A stretch of DNA of 64,000 nucleotides. Source: Lichenibacterium dinghuense (lineage in GTDB: Bacteria; Pseudomonadota; Alphaproteobacteria; Rhizobiales; Beijerinckiaceae). The stretch is from positions 558,001 to 622,000 of the forward strand of contig NZ_JAJLMN010000001.1 in NCBI RefSeq assembly GCF_021730615.1, read 5' to 3'. A program made the position numbers and the translations under genes. Every line of letters begins with the position of its first letter. Position 1 is the first letter of the stretch. The notes beneath the pieces are model-generated. The model saw only the letters and a list, made by a program, of their open reading frames with translations, was not told the DNA's origin and ran no database searches. This document shows, piece by piece, positions 18,824 through 28,355 of this stretch.

Positions 18824-20614
18824 CTAGCGCATCAGGTTCTCGGTGCCGCCGAAGGATTCCGCCCTCGCCTTGGCGGCGTAGGCCTCCGCCTCGGCCATCA
18901 CGCGGATGCCCTCGGCGGCGCGGGTCTTGCGCGCCGTCTCGGCCGCGCCCTCCGCCTCGGCCATGACGCGGATGCCGTCCGCGGCCTTGCGCTTCCTCGC
19001 CGTCTCGGCAGCGCCCTCGTTCTCGGCGATGCAGATCGACAGCTCCGAGCGGGTGATGCCGGCCTGCTGCTCGGCCAGCGCGATCTGCTCGTTCAGCGCC
19101 TTGCGCTTGGTGGCCGCCTCCTGCTGGTCCGCGAAGGTCTTCTGCTCCTCGCGGGCGAGCTGGCGGGCGCGCAGCTGCTCCAGCATCGCCTCCATGCGGG
19201 TGTCGCCGGGCGCGGGGCGCGGCGTGCCGATCATCACCTCCTCGATCTCGATGCGGTGCTCGGCGAGCCGCGCCTTCATGGCGGCGAGCGCCTCCTTGCC
19301 GATCTCGACGCGCCGCTCGATGAAGTCGAGCAGCGTGTTCCGCTGCGCCGTGTCCTTGAAGTAGGAGGACACGAAGGGGTCGAGCGTCTGGTTCACCAGC
19401 CGCTCGATCTGGCTGAAGCGCTGGATGACGTGGGGGGCGTTGACCGGCGAGATGTGGGCGACGATCGACAGCGGCACCAGAATCTCGAAGGCGTCGCGCG
19501 TGATGACGGGGATCTCGCGCAGGGCGTCGTCGTAGGAGCGCCCGTTGGGGATCGCGGCGGCGCTGACCACGCCGTCGATCCAGCGGAGCTGGAAGTTGGT
19601 GGTCGGCACGTCCACGACCTCGGCCGCGTAGGGGTTGATGGCGTATTTGCCGGGCTCCAGCGGCCGGCGCCAGATGCCCCGGTTGCCGACCTCGACCGTG
19701 CGGCCGCGGCCGTTCTCGGCCGTGATGGCCTCGTCCGACTCGCGCCCCACGAAGGAGTTGATGACGCCGACGGTGCCGATCTCGATGCGGCGCTTGCCGG
19801 TCACCTCCACGGTGGCGAAGAGGCGATTGAGGAAATAGGTGCCCTCGACCAGCACCTGCTCCTGCCGGCCGCGCCGCCCGCCGGCGGCGAGGAAGCGCCC
19901 GATGTTCTGGAACGAGTTGTGGAAGTGGTCCGGGTTGGCGGCGTCCGTGCCGACCGTGGGCGCGATGATCTCGCCGTGCTGGAGCGCCGGCCCGTCCTGA
20001 ACCGTGACGATGCCGATGCGGTCGTCCTTGATCACGACGGGCTGGAAGCCGGCGCGGTCGAGCAGGGTGGCCTGGAACTGGGCGTCATCCTTCTTGGCCG
20101 CGTCGAGGTGGTGGATGTCGTCCTCGGTGATGACGGCGAAGAGCGCGGTGTTGATCGCGTAGGTGCCCGAGCGCAGGATCCGGCGCTGCGGGCCGGCCTG
20201 CCCGCCGCCGTCGAGGAAGCCGCGCGCGTCGTCGACCGCGACGTCGTGCGGCCACTCGCCGAGCGCTTGGCCGGATTCGAGCGGGCGGCCGACGCGGGCC
20301 ACCAGATAGGCGATCTGGTCGATGCCGATCAGCGAGCGCTTGTGCACCACGTATTGGAAGGGCTGCAGCGTGTGCCAGCCGCCGCGCAGCACTTCGGGCA
20401 GGAAGCCGGCGTTGCCGTTGACCGCCATGGGGGCGAAGGGCTCGCGCGTGCGCCGGGCGCTCCAGCGCCGCTCGACGATGCCGTATTGCGTGTTGGGGAT
20501 GTAGACGAAGCTGCCGCGCAGCACGGCGCCGAACAGGGCGAGGAGGACGACCGCGAGGGCGTCGTAGAGGGGATGCTCGACCAGGAAGCCGAGCAGCGAA
20601 GACAGGTCCGACAT
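18824..20614 (-). CDS. SPFH/Band-7 domain membrane protein, ends at in-frame amber codon
   Basis: 596 residues. An N-terminal membrane helix (YDALAVVLLALFGAVLRG) is followed by a start of Band-7 character (VYIPNTQYGIVERRW) and a long SPFH region with repeated 'RR/GGR..., GTYxINxxLF' modules. The last 150 residues form a charged, Ala/Glu/Lys/Arg coiled coil, including two near-identical copies of an RAAEGIRVMAEAE-type motif. Such proteins scaffold membrane microdomains and bind proteases or stress factors. The frame is closed by TAG and continues open for 66 more codons (separate entry). It is convergent with truB. Target or substrate is unknown. Confidence 0.85.
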   Translation of the reverse strand: MSDLSSLLGFLVEHPLYDALAVVLLALFGAVLRGSFVYIPNTQYGIVERRWSARRTREPFAPMAVNGNAGFLPEVLRGGWHTLQPFQYVVHKRSLIGIDQIAYLVARVGRPLESGQALGEWPHDVAVDDARGFLDGGGQAGPQRRILRSGTYAINTALFAVITEDDIHHLDAAKKDDAQFQATLLDRAGFQPVVIKDDRIGIVTVQDGPALQHGEIIAPTVGTDAANPDHFHNSFQNIGRFLAAGGRRGRQEQVLVEGTYFLNRLFATVEVTGKRRIEIGTVGVINSFVGRESDEAITAENGRGRTVEVGNRGIWRRPLEPGKYAINPYAAEVVDVPTTNFQLRWIDGVVSAAAIPNGRSYDDALREIPVITRDAFEILVPLSIVAHISPVNAPHVIQRFSQIERLVNQTLDPFVSSYFKDTAQRNTLLDFIERRVEIGKEALAAMKARLAEHRIEIEEVMIGTPRPAPGDTRMEAMLEQLRARQLAREEQKTFADQQEAATKRKALNEQIALAEQQAGITRSELSICIAENEGAAETARKRKAADGIRVMAEAEGAAETARKTRAAEGIRVMAEAEAYAAKARAESFGGTENLMR

Positions 20615-20752
20615 GGGTGGATACCGACGGCCGCCGGCGCCTCGTCATGGTACTCGAATCGGACCGTGGGCCGTCCCGGCTGGCCGCGCATCTTCTACGC
20701 CTGATCGCGGCCCCGTTGAAGAGGACCGCGATCTTTATTGCAGCTCTGGATG

Positions 20753-21202
20753 TCAGCGCCGACCCGACACCGGCTCGCCGCTCTCGCGCACGATCTTCAG
20801 CGTGCCGTCCTCCCGCGCGAGGTCGAGCCGCACGGTGTTGGTGCCGCTTTCCCGCCCCCCGCCGCGGCCCGCCCGGCTCCAGCGCATCACGGCGGAGACG
20901 CGGCAGCGCGGAGTCGCGTCCGAGCAGTCGTTGCTGACGGTGCCGGGCACGGCCGCGTAGGAGCGCACGGGATAGCGGCGCACGAAGGCGAGCTTGTCGC
21001 GATAGACGTCCCCGGCCGACATCGCGCGCCCGTAATAGTCGACGCGCTGCCCGTAGAGACGCGTCACGGTGTCGGGGTTGATCGCGTCGTTGTGCGCCCA
21101 GATCGACAGGTACTCGTCCATGTGGGCGGCGCGCGAGGCGGGCGCCGCTGCGGCCGGAGCGACCAGGACGGCGAGGAGCGGGACCGCGAGGAGATGGCGC
21201 AT
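20753..21202 (-). CDS. small exported protein of unknown function
   Basis: 149 residues with a signal peptide (MRHLLAVPLLAVLVAPAAAA, cleavage after an Ala-rich site). The mature part starts with a helical segment (HMDEYLSIWAHNDAINPDTVTRLYG) and continues into a beta-rich region with DYYGRAMSAGDVYRDKLAFVRRYP and two cysteines (DCSDATPRC) that could form a disulfide in the periplasm. The layout recalls NTF2-like or SnoaL-like small domains, but I cannot assign a family. It is divergent from the thiC leader, whose riboswitch begins about 120 bases away. Confidence 0.65.
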   Translation of the reverse strand: MRHLLAVPLLAVLVAPAAAAPASRAAHMDEYLSIWAHNDAINPDTVTRLYGQRVDYYGRAMSAGDVYRDKLAFVRRYPVRSYAAVPGTVSNDCSDATPRCRVSAVMRWSRAGRGGGRESGTNTVRLDLAREDGTLKIVRESGEPVSGRR

Positions 21203-21320
21203 GCGGGGGACCTCCGCCGCGGAGATGCGGCTCGGGCCGTCAACGCCCGCGCGAGGAAACGGATCGCAAACGGCCGCGGGCGTGCTTGACGACCGCCCGC
21301 CGGGGAGCGCAGTCTCACCC

Positions 21321-23365
<2,045 letters not shown>

Positions 23366-23373
23366 GTTGAGGG

Positions 23374-23400
23374 GCCGGGCTCGCGAGGGCCCGGCTCTCC
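23374..23400 (+). terminator. hairpin after thiC
   Basis: GCCGGGC (23374-23380) pairs with GCCCGGC (23389-23395) over an eight-base loop, nine bases after the thiC stop, followed by TCTCC. The stem is short and the tail is not a T-run, so it is a possible rather than certain terminator. Confidence 0.45.
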
Positions 23401-23464
23401 ATGAGTTCTTTGCCTTTCGCCGCTGCTTGATGGAGGATGGCCTGCGAAACGCTCAGGTGAGTCG

Positions 23465-24172
23465 GTGGACCAAATTCTACCCAGATCCTCCGAAGGTTTG
23501 GTCGGAATCGGCCTTTACACTCCTGCCGAGGCCGGGCGGCTGGTGCAGGTGTCCCCATCGAAAATCTCCCGTTGGCTGCGGGGTCACGCGATCGGCGGGC
23601 GGCGCTATGAGCCGTTGTGGCGCTCGCAGGTTGACCTCGGCGAAGACGGCACGTTCTTGGGCTTTCGCGACCTCCAAGAGATCAGGGTCGTGGCCGCTTT
23701 CATCGCCAAGGGGCTCAGCCCGCAGCGCGTGCGGCAGGCGATCGGGCTCGCCCGCGACCTCGTCGGCGATGAGCGGCCTCTGTCCACGAAGCGGTTCCGC
23801 ACCGACGGGCGCTCTATCTTCCTGCAGGTGATCGAGGAAGACGGGCAGACGAAGCTCATCGACCTGTTCCGACGTCAGTTCGCCTTTCGCGAGATCATCG
23901 AGCAGAGCCTGACCAACCTCGAATACGACGACTTGGGATCTCCGATGCTGTGGTGGCCTTTGGGCAAGAACAGGTCAGTGGTCGTCGATCCGGCCCGCTC
24001 GTTCGGACAGCCGATCGAGGCCGAGACGTCGATCCCGACCGCAACCTTGGCAGCGGCGGCGAAGGCTGAGGCATCGCCGCAGGCTGCGGCTCGGGCTTGG
24101 GGAGTGTCCCTCCGCTCCATCCGGCGGGCCGTCGAGTTCGAGCAGCATGTCGCCCTGCGGCAGGCAGCGTGA
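23465..24172 (+). CDS. VapB45-like antitoxin with DUF433-type C-terminal region
   Basis: About 235 residues. The N-terminus (GLYTPAEAGRLVQVSPSKISRWLRG) is a helix-turn-helix like MerR/VapB45 starts; the middle (DLQEIRVVAAFIAKGLSPQRVRQAI) adds a second helical pair, and the C-terminal part contains the DUF433-like helical region with SPQAAARAWGVSLRSIRRAVEFE. In known VapBC45 modules this protein neutralises the toxin and represses the promoter. Start GTG 23465 has a moderate GGTGAG upstream. Its stop overlaps the next gene's GTG (GTGA), giving tight coupling. Toxin-antitoxin assignment is from family knowledge, not tested. Confidence 0.75.
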   Translation: MDQILPRSSEGLVGIGLYTPAEAGRLVQVSPSKISRWLRGHAIGGRRYEPLWRSQVDLGEDGTFLGFRDLQEIRVVAAFIAKGLSPQRVRQAIGLARDLVGDERPLSTKRFRTDGRSIFLQVIEEDGQTKLIDLFRRQFAFREIIEQSLTNLEYDDLGSPMLWWPLGKNRSVVVDPARSFGQPIEAETSIPTATLAAAAKAEASPQAAARAWGVSLRSIRRAVEFEQHVALRQAA

Positions 24173-24579
24173 GGATCTTCGTCGATAACTGCATCTCGCA
24201 CGTCGTCGCGTCGACTCTGAACGGCTACGTGGCCCATCTCGGCCACGACGCCGTGCACGTTCGCGATCTGCCTTGCGGACCTCATGCGACAGACGTCGTC
24301 TGGATGGCGACGTTGCGAGCGACAGGTGACGACTGGTTGGTGCTGACCGGAGACGTTCGGATCTCCAGGAATCGCCCCGAGCGTCTTGCCTTCACGCAGT
24401 GCAACCTGAAAGGGATTGCGCTCGCACCGTCCTTCCAGACCATGCCGATGCACCAGCGAGCCTCGACGATCCTGTGGCGTTGGCCGGACATCGAAAACGC
24501 CGCCGCCCGGTTTCAACCGCCATTCCTATTCGAGTTGCCGGTCGGCAGAGGCACAGGGCTGCGCATGCTCCGCCTTTGA
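24169..24579 (+). CDS. VapC45-like PIN-fold toxin
   Basis: About 136 residues beginning VRIFVDNCISHVVASTLNGY, with the early acidic residue expected in a PIN-like nuclease (FVDNC), then HDAVHVRDLP, DVVWMATLRATGDDWLVLTGDVRISRNR carrying further Asp residues, and a C-terminal FELPVGRGTGLRMLRL tail. The PIN-like DUF5615/VapC45 fold cleaves RNA, often tRNA or rRNA, when free of its antitoxin. GTG 24169 overlaps the antitoxin stop by four bases. The target RNA is unknown. Confidence 0.75.
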   Translation: MRIFVDNCISHVVASTLNGYVAHLGHDAVHVRDLPCGPHATDVVWMATLRATGDDWLVLTGDVRISRNRPERLAFTQCNLKGIALAPSFQTMPMHQRASTILWRWPDIENAAARFQPPFLFELPVGRGTGLRMLRL

Positions 24580-24614
24580 TCGCGTCAAACCTCGAACAGG
24601 CAACCCGCTCCGCG

Positions 24615-25148
24615 CTACGTCACCTGCCGCTTCTCCAGCTTCCGCGCCAGCGTTCGGCGGTGCATGCCGAGGCGGCGGGCCGTCTCGGAGATGTTGAAGC
24701 CCGTCTCGGCCAGCACCTCGTGGATGCGCTCCCATTCCAGCGTCTTGATCGAGGTCGCCCGGTCGCCGACCGGCACCGCGGCGTCCCCCGTCCGCTTCGA
24801 GAAGGCCGCCTCGATGTCGTCCGTGTTGGCGGGCTTGGCGAGGTAGTGGCAGGCGCCGAGCTTGATGCTCTCGACCGCCGTGGCGATGGAGGCGAAGCCC
24901 GTCAGCACCACGATCAGCATGTCGGGATCGTGGGCGTGGAGCGCGTCGAGGCAGGCGAGGCCGGACGCGCCGGCGAGCTTCAGGTCCACCACCGCGAAGC
25001 CCGGCGTGCGCTCCTCCAGGAGCGCTTTCACGTCGGGCAGGGCCGGCGCCACGACGACCTCGTAGCCGCGGCGCTCGAAGGAGCGCTTCAGCGTGCGGGC
25101 GAAGCTCTCATCGTCGTCGACCACGACCAGCAGGCGCTCATCCGACAT
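24615..25148 (-). CDS. regA: RegA/ActR/PrrA-type response regulator
   Basis: 177 residues. A receiver domain with the acidic pocket VVVDDDE, phospho-accepting Asp55 in VVDLKL, and Lys105 (YLAKPA), then a C-terminal Fis-type helix-turn-helix (NISETARRLGMHRRTLARKL). This is the RegA/ActR/PrrA family that controls respiration, photosynthesis or nitrogen and carbon genes with redox state. It overlaps the end of the RegB gene by 11 bases and is last in the cyo operon, so the regulator is made with the oxidase it may control. ATG 25148. Confidence 0.93.
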   Translation of the reverse strand: MSDERLLVVVDDDESFARTLKRSFERRGYEVVVAPALPDVKALLEERTPGFAVVDLKLAGASGLACLDALHAHDPDMLIVVLTGFASIATAVESIKLGACHYLAKPANTDDIEAAFSKRTGDAAVPVGDRATSIKTLEWERIHEVLAETGFNISETARRLGMHRRTLARKLEKRQVT

Positions 25149-26517
25149 GCGTGGGCTCCCGCTCGGCCTCGGACCGCGCGGCGGGCCGGTCCGCCACGGC
25201 CAGCGCGGCCAGGGGCAGCGTCATGGTGACCACCGCCCCCCCGGCGGGCCCGTTGCCCGCCGTCACGCGGCCGCCGAGCTTGCGCGCCACGTTGAACACC
25301 AGGAACAGCCCGAGCCCCCCGCCCTGCCGGCCCTTGGTGGAGCGGTAGGGCGCGCCGATGTCGGCCAGGATCTCCGACGCGAAGCCGGGGCCGCGGTCCT
25401 CGACCCGAAGTTGCAGAACGCTGCTCCGGAGCTCCACGCTCAGGCTCAGCCATTCGGGCGAGACCTCGGCGGCATTGTCGAGCAGGTTGAGGATCACCTG
25501 CTTCAGCGCCGTGTCGGACACGATGGCCGGATCGTCGGCGACGCCGTCGTAGTGGAGCCGCGCCCCGGGGTGGGCGTCGCACCATCCCGCGACGAGTCCG
25601 TCGAGGAACCGCCGCAGCGTCGTCGCGGCGGCGCCCTCCCCCCGCGCTTCGCCGGCCGAGACGAGGATGCCGGTCAGGATCGCCTTGCAGCGCCTGACCT
25701 CGGCCTCCAGCACGTCGAGCTCGCCCATCAGCTCCGGGTCGGCGTTGAGCGCCGGCATGCGCCGCCAGTCGCCGAGGATCACGGACAGCGTCGACAGCGG
25801 CGTGCCGAGCAGGTGGGCGGCACCCGAGGCCAGCAGCCCCATCCGCACGATGCCGTCCTCCTCGGCGGCGCGCTGGCGCAGGGCGGCCAGCCGCGCGTCG
25901 CGCTCGCCGAGGTTGCGCGCGACGCGCGTGATGAAGGCGACGAGCAGGCCGGCGTCGAGCAGGAAGCAGATCAGCAGGCCCGCGGTCTGCACGGCTCGGA
26001 GCTCCGGCGCCGGCAGCCCCGAGAAGTCGAGCGGCAGGGCGATGCGGGTGAGGCCGCCGAAGCACAGGGCCGTGACGGCCACCAGCGCCCAGGTCGCGGC
26101 GGCGTCGAGCAGCACGGCGGCCAGCGTCACCGGGATCAGGTACAGGAACGCGAAGGGGTTGGCGGCGCCACCCGTCAGCCCGAGCTGCGCGGTCAGCGCC
26201 ACGACGTCGAGCACCAGCGCCAGGGCCAACTCTCCCCGCCGCACGGGGTGGGGCATGGACAGGCGGATGAGGCTGCCGGCGTTGACCAGCACGAGCCCGA
26301 GCAGCACGCCCGCCATGGGACCGACCGGCAGCGGCACGTGCAGCCCCGCCCCCACGACCGCCAGCGTGACGATCTGCCCGACCACGGCGATCCAGCGGAG
26401 CTGGATCAGCAGCAGGAGGTTCTTCGAGCCCGAGGCGTCGCCGTCCGCCGCCGCGGAGCCGAGGTCGTCGGCGAACGAGGCCGCGAGCGCGTCCGGCACG
26501 GGCATCGCGTCGCTCAC
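25138..26517 (-). CDS. regB: RegB/ActS/PrrB redox sensor histidine kinase
   Basis: About 459 residues. Multiple N-terminal membrane segments include the quinone-sensing GGAANPF motif, the family's GGXXNPF heptapeptide. The kinase part has AHLLGTPL with phospho-His235, a nearby RRCKAIL with Cys277 matching the redox-active cysteine of RegB, NLLDNAAE and GGGLGLFLV in the ATPase domain. It senses quinone pool or oxygen and phosphorylates RegA. Start: GTG 26517 overlaps the surf1 stop (GTGA); ATG 26505 is an alternative. Downstream of surf1 in the cyo operon, which fits a role in respiratory control. Confidence 0.93.
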   Translation of the reverse strand: MSDAMPVPDALAASFADDLGSAAADGDASGSKNLLLLIQLRWIAVVGQIVTLAVVGAGLHVPLPVGPMAGVLLGLVLVNAGSLIRLSMPHPVRRGELALALVLDVVALTAQLGLTGGAANPFAFLYLIPVTLAAVLLDAAATWALVAVTALCFGGLTRIALPLDFSGLPAPELRAVQTAGLLICFLLDAGLLVAFITRVARNLGERDARLAALRQRAAEEDGIVRMGLLASGAAHLLGTPLSTLSVILGDWRRMPALNADPELMGELDVLEAEVRRCKAILTGILVSAGEARGEGAAATTLRRFLDGLVAGWCDAHPGARLHYDGVADDPAIVSDTALKQVILNLLDNAAEVSPEWLSLSVELRSSVLQLRVEDRGPGFASEILADIGAPYRSTKGRQGGGLGLFLVFNVARKLGGRVTAGNGPAGGAVVTMTLPLAALAVADRPAARSEAEREPTHVG

Positions 26518-27311
26518 CGCGGGTTCCCCGGCCTCCGCTCCTCGCGCACGACCCACACCAGCGCGCCGGCGAGGCCTAACCCCATGGCGAACCAGGTAAT
26601 CGCGTAGACGAGGTGGTTGTTCGGGAAGGCCACGACGGTCAGCCCGCCGATCGGGAAGCCGCCGGGCACGGGAGCGCCGCCGGCGTCGATGAAGTAGGGC
26701 GCGACCGGCCCGGCGAGCCCGCGCTTCGCCGCGATCGCCGCCACGTCGCGCGAGAACCAGCGGTCCGCCGCGGGATCGTTGTGGCGCAGGAAGGCGCCGC
26801 CGGGCTCGTCGACGCGCAGGAGGCCGGTGACCTCCGTCGGGCCGGCGATCTCGCCCGCGGCGCGCGTCGCGGCGTCGCGGCGGTCCGGCGGCACGAAACC
26901 GCGGTTCACCAGCACCGTGAAGCCGGCGTCCGTGCGGAACGGGGTCAGGAGCCAGAAGCCGGGGCCGTAGTCGGTCACGGCCTGGACGAAGGTTTCGCGG
27001 GCGTTGTCGAAGGTGCCGCGCGCCGTGACGTGGAGGTACTGGTCGGCGTCGGCCGTCACGGACGGCCAAGCGGCCGGGCCGGGCGGCGCCACCGGCGCGG
27101 CGTGGACGCGGGCGGCCACCGCCGCGATGAGGTCGAGCTTCCAGCGGAGGCGGTAGACCTGCCAGCAGCCGAGCGCCAGCAGCAGCGCGACCGCGAGGCT
27201 GCCGGCGGCGAGGAGGGCGACCCGCCCGAAACGGGACCGGCGCCGGCCCGCCGCATCGGGCGGGGCCGGCGCCGGGCCGGGCGCGGGTTCGGCGGCGCGC
27301 GCGTCGCGCAT
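26514..27311 (-). CDS. surf1: SURF1-family oxidase assembly protein
   Basis: 265 residues, with the expected two membrane helices, one near the N-terminus (VALLAAGSLAVALLLALGCWQVYRL) and one near the C-terminus (YAITWFAMGLGLAGALVWV), and the family segments GCWQVYRLRWKLDLI, VNRGFVP and PNNHLVYA. SURF1 helps put heme into terminal oxidases. Located between cyoD and regB on the same strand; its stop shares bases with the regB start. A Pro/Ala-rich cytoplasmic leader of about 30 residues precedes the first helix. Confidence 0.92.
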   Translation of the reverse strand: MRDARAAEPAPGPAPAPPDAAGRRRSRFGRVALLAAGSLAVALLLALGCWQVYRLRWKLDLIAAVAARVHAAPVAPPGPAAWPSVTADADQYLHVTARGTFDNARETFVQAVTDYGPGFWLLTPFRTDAGFTVLVNRGFVPPDRRDAATRAAGEIAGPTEVTGLLRVDEPGGAFLRHNDPAADRWFSRDVAAIAAKRGLAGPVAPYFIDAGGAPVPGGFPIGGLTVVAFPNNHLVYAITWFAMGLGLAGALVWVVREERRPGNPR

Positions 27312-27313
27312 CG

Positions 27314-27709
27314 TCACATCTTCATGGTGCTCATGTCGGCGGGCCGCATCGGCATCATGTTCCCGTTCATGTGGTACATGACCCAGATCGAGCCCGCGAG
27401 CGTGATCACCACCATCACCACGGTGAAGGTGAGGGCCAGGAAGGTCCAGCCGCCCTCGGACTTGGTGTTCATGTGCAGAAAGTAGTGCATGTGCACGATG
27501 ATCTGCACGAAGCCGAGGCCCATGACGATCAGCGTGGTGGTCTGGCTGTCGACGATGACGTGCTTCATCACGAGCCAGAACGGGATCGCGGTCAGGATCA
27601 CCGACAGCACGAAGCCGATCGTGTAGCTCTGCAGTGTCCCGTGGGCGGCCTCGTCGTGGTCGTGCAGGACCTCGACGTGGACGTTTCCGGCGGCGTTTCC
27701 GGCGCTCAT
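27314..27709 (-). CDS. cyoD: cytochrome o ubiquinol oxidase subunit IV
   Basis: 131 residues with three membrane helices: YTIGFVLSVILTAIPFWLV, TLIVMGLGFVQIIVHMHYFLHM and FLALTFTVVMVVITLAGSIW. These match CyoD, which stabilises the heme-copper core of the bo3 quinol oxidase. The C-terminus is unusually Met-rich (MMPMRPADMSTMKM). ATG 27709 overlaps the cyoC stop (ATGA). The start is followed by an acidic, His-containing N-terminal stretch, as in homologues. Confidence 0.95.
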   Translation of the reverse strand: MSAGNAAGNVHVEVLHDHDEAAHGTLQSYTIGFVLSVILTAIPFWLVMKHVIVDSQTTTLIVMGLGFVQIIVHMHYFLHMNTKSEGGWTFLALTFTVVMVVITLAGSIWVMYHMNGNMMPMRPADMSTMKM

Positions 27710-28341
27710 GGCAGCACACTCACGAGGTACACGAAGGAGAAGACGCCGATCCACACGACGTCGAGGAAGTGCCAGAACATGGACAGGCACATCATGCGGC
27801 GCTTGTTCTCGTGGCCCATGCCCTTCCACAGCAGCTGAGCCATCAGCACGAACATCCACAGGATGCCGACCGACACGTGCAGGCCGTGGGTGCCGACCAG
27901 CGTGAAGAAGGACGACAGGAAGGCCGAGCGTTGCGGGCCCGCGCCCTCGTGGATGAGGTGCGCGAACTCGTTGAGCTCGAGATACACGAAGCCGATGCCG
28001 AAGGCCGCCGTGATCAGCATCCACATGATGGTGAGCGGCAGCTTGTTCTTCTCCATCATCAGCATGGCGAAGCCGTAGGTGATGGAGGAGAACAGCAGCA
28101 GCGCCGTGTTGAGCGCCACGGTGGGCAGCTCGAACAGGTCGGCCGGGGACGGCCCCGCCGCATAGGCGTGGCCGTAGACCGCGTAGCAGGCGAACAGGCT
28201 GGCGAAGATGAGACAATCGCTCATCAGGTAGATCCAGAACCCGATCATGGTCCCGCCTTCGGCGTGGCCATGACCGTCCTCGCCGGCCACGTAGAACTTG
28301 AGGACGTGGTCGTCGGCGATGGCTTCGGGTGCGCGGGTCAT
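27706..28341 (-). CDS. cyoC: cytochrome o ubiquinol oxidase subunit III
   Basis: 211 residues with five predicted helices. Family signatures: GFWIYLMSDCLIFASLFACYAVYGH, TALLLFSSITYG, LGIGFVYLELNEF-like spacing here as GIGFVYLELNEFAHLIHEG, and FTLVGTHGLHVSVGILW. CyoC belongs to the heme-copper oxidase subunit III family. Overlaps cyoD by four bases at its end and is separated from cyoB by 14 bases. Fully conserved length. Confidence 0.96.
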   Translation of the reverse strand: MTRAPEAIADDHVLKFYVAGEDGHGHAEGGTMIGFWIYLMSDCLIFASLFACYAVYGHAYAAGPSPADLFELPTVALNTALLLFSSITYGFAMLMMEKNKLPLTIMWMLITAAFGIGFVYLELNEFAHLIHEGAGPQRSAFLSSFFTLVGTHGLHVSVGILWMFVLMAQLLWKGMGHENKRRMMCLSMFWHFLDVVWIGVFSFVYLVSVLP

Positions 28342-28355
28342 GCGTCAGCCCCCCT

